From NCBI RefSeq assembly GCF_001424425.1, contig NZ_LMPT01000003.1:57260-121259 (forward strand): a DNA stretch of 64,000 bases, written 5' to 3'. This DNA comes from Acidovorax sp. Leaf191 (lineage in GTDB: Bacteria; Pseudomonadota; Gammaproteobacteria; Burkholderiales; Burkholderiaceae_C). A program made the translations under genes and the position numbers. The notes beneath the pieces are model-generated. The model saw nothing but the letters and a program-made list of their open reading frames with translations, searched no databases and was not told the origin of the DNA. Position 1 is the first letter of the stretch; each line of letters begins with the position of its first letter. Positions 63,601-64,000 of this stretch are shown here, piece by piece.

Positions 63601-64000
63601 TCAAAATCCTCCCTGTGTTTGTGTCATCCCATCCATCGACTGCGACTGCGATTGCGACAGGGTCTCCGGCCGCGGCGCTGCTGCGGCGGCGTGTTCGCCC
63701 AGGACCCAGGTGTCCTTGGTGCCGCCGCCCTGTGATGAATTGACGACCAGAGACCCCTCCTTCAGCGCCACGCGCGTGAGGCCGCCCGCGGCCATCTGCA
63801 CCTCGCGGCCGCTGAGCACGAAGGGGCGCAGGTCGATATGGCGCGGCGCGATGCCGGCGTCCACATAGGTCGGGCAGCTCGACAGGCTGAGCGTGGGCTG
63901 CGCGATGTAGCCGGCCGGGTTGGCCAGCAGCGCGCGGCGAAAGTCCTCGATCTCGGCCTGCGTGGCCGCGGGGCCGATGAGCATGCCGTAGCCGCCGGCG
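63601..64000 (-). CDS. Circularly permuted ATP-grasp protein (partial, C-terminal end)
   Basis: Only the last 133 codons lie in the window; the start is beyond the right edge. GGYGMLIGPAAT, then NPAGYIAQPTLSLSSCPTYV and APRHIDLRPFVLSGREVQMA, GLTRVALKEGSLVVNSSQGGGTKDTW, are the C-terminal landmarks of the DUF404/DUF407 ATP-grasp family, expected to form an ATP-dependent carboxylate-amine bond. The tail is Gln/Ser-rich (SQSQSQSMDGMTQTQ). It is coupled to the alpha-E gene, so the two act together. Confidence 0.9.
   Translation of the reverse strand, partial: AGGYGMLIGPAATQAEIEDFRRALLANPAGYIAQPTLSLSSCPTYVDAGIAPRHIDLRPFVLSGREVQMAAGGLTRVALKEGSLVVNSSQGGGTKDTWVLGEHAAAAAPRPETLSQSQSQSMDGMTQTQGGF

Overview
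The window is GC-rich (visibly well above 60%) chromosomal DNA of a betaproteobacterium, most likely an Acidovorax-like member of the Comamonadaceae. This rests on the Bug-type tripartite tricarboxylate binding protein, the DUF3649/PepSY/DUF3325 set, the CzcI-type protein, and the style of the short intergenic repeats. It is an inference from sequence alone. I saw no rRNA, tRNA, CRISPR array, prophage or insertion sequence. Genes are dense, and many neighbours overlap by ATGA or GTGA, which implies translational coupling.

Layout. 0-5 kb: a CoA-dependent catabolic operon (Bug binding protein, family III CoA-transferase, HMG-CoA-lyase-like enzyme) with a divergent LysR regulator, then an HxlR-type regulator. 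5-9 kb: an FKBP isomerase with a perfect terminator, a hypothetical protein, and a two-gene sodium/solute symporter (DUF4212 small subunit plus large subunit). 9-12.5 kb: phosphoenolpyruvate synthase and its divergent regulator PpsR. 12.6-20 kb: a heavy-metal RND efflux operon (czcI-like, czcC, His-rich membrane protein, czcB, czcA, His-rich periplasmic protein). 20-27 kb: a hemin-uptake operon (receptor, unknown 115-aa protein, hmuS, hmuT, hmuU, hmuV) behind a Fur box. 27-30.4 kb: ahpF, ahpC and divergent bacterioferritin.

31-51 kb is a ferric-siderophore island: five more TonB-dependent receptors, two PepSY membrane proteins with small hydrophobic partners (DUF3649, DUF3325 and a 98-aa protein), a DUF4198 periplasmic protein and an M48 membrane protease. 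With the hemin receptor there are six TonB-dependent receptors in about 26 kb. No siderophore biosynthesis genes and no siderophore ABC importer are visible. This suggests uptake of foreign siderophores with reductive iron release by the PepSY proteins. Peroxide defence and iron storage genes sit between the hemin and siderophore blocks.

51-64 kb: a Phd/VapC toxin-antitoxin pair, succinate-semialdehyde dehydrogenase, and a MexAB-OprM-type drug efflux operon. The efflux operon has a long leader that starts at a SoxR-like promoter and holds a possible 26-codon leader peptide. After it come an alpha/beta-hydrolase homologue that has lost its nucleophile serine, a LysR regulator, a VF530 protein, and an alpha-E protein with a partial ATP-grasp gene at the right edge.

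The most unusual observations are the SoxR-like promoter plus leader ORF before the drug pump, the inactive-looking hydrolase, the reductive siderophore island with its small coupled membrane proteins, the unknown protein coupled to hmuS, and a family of dispersed palindromes that often lie just upstream of genes.
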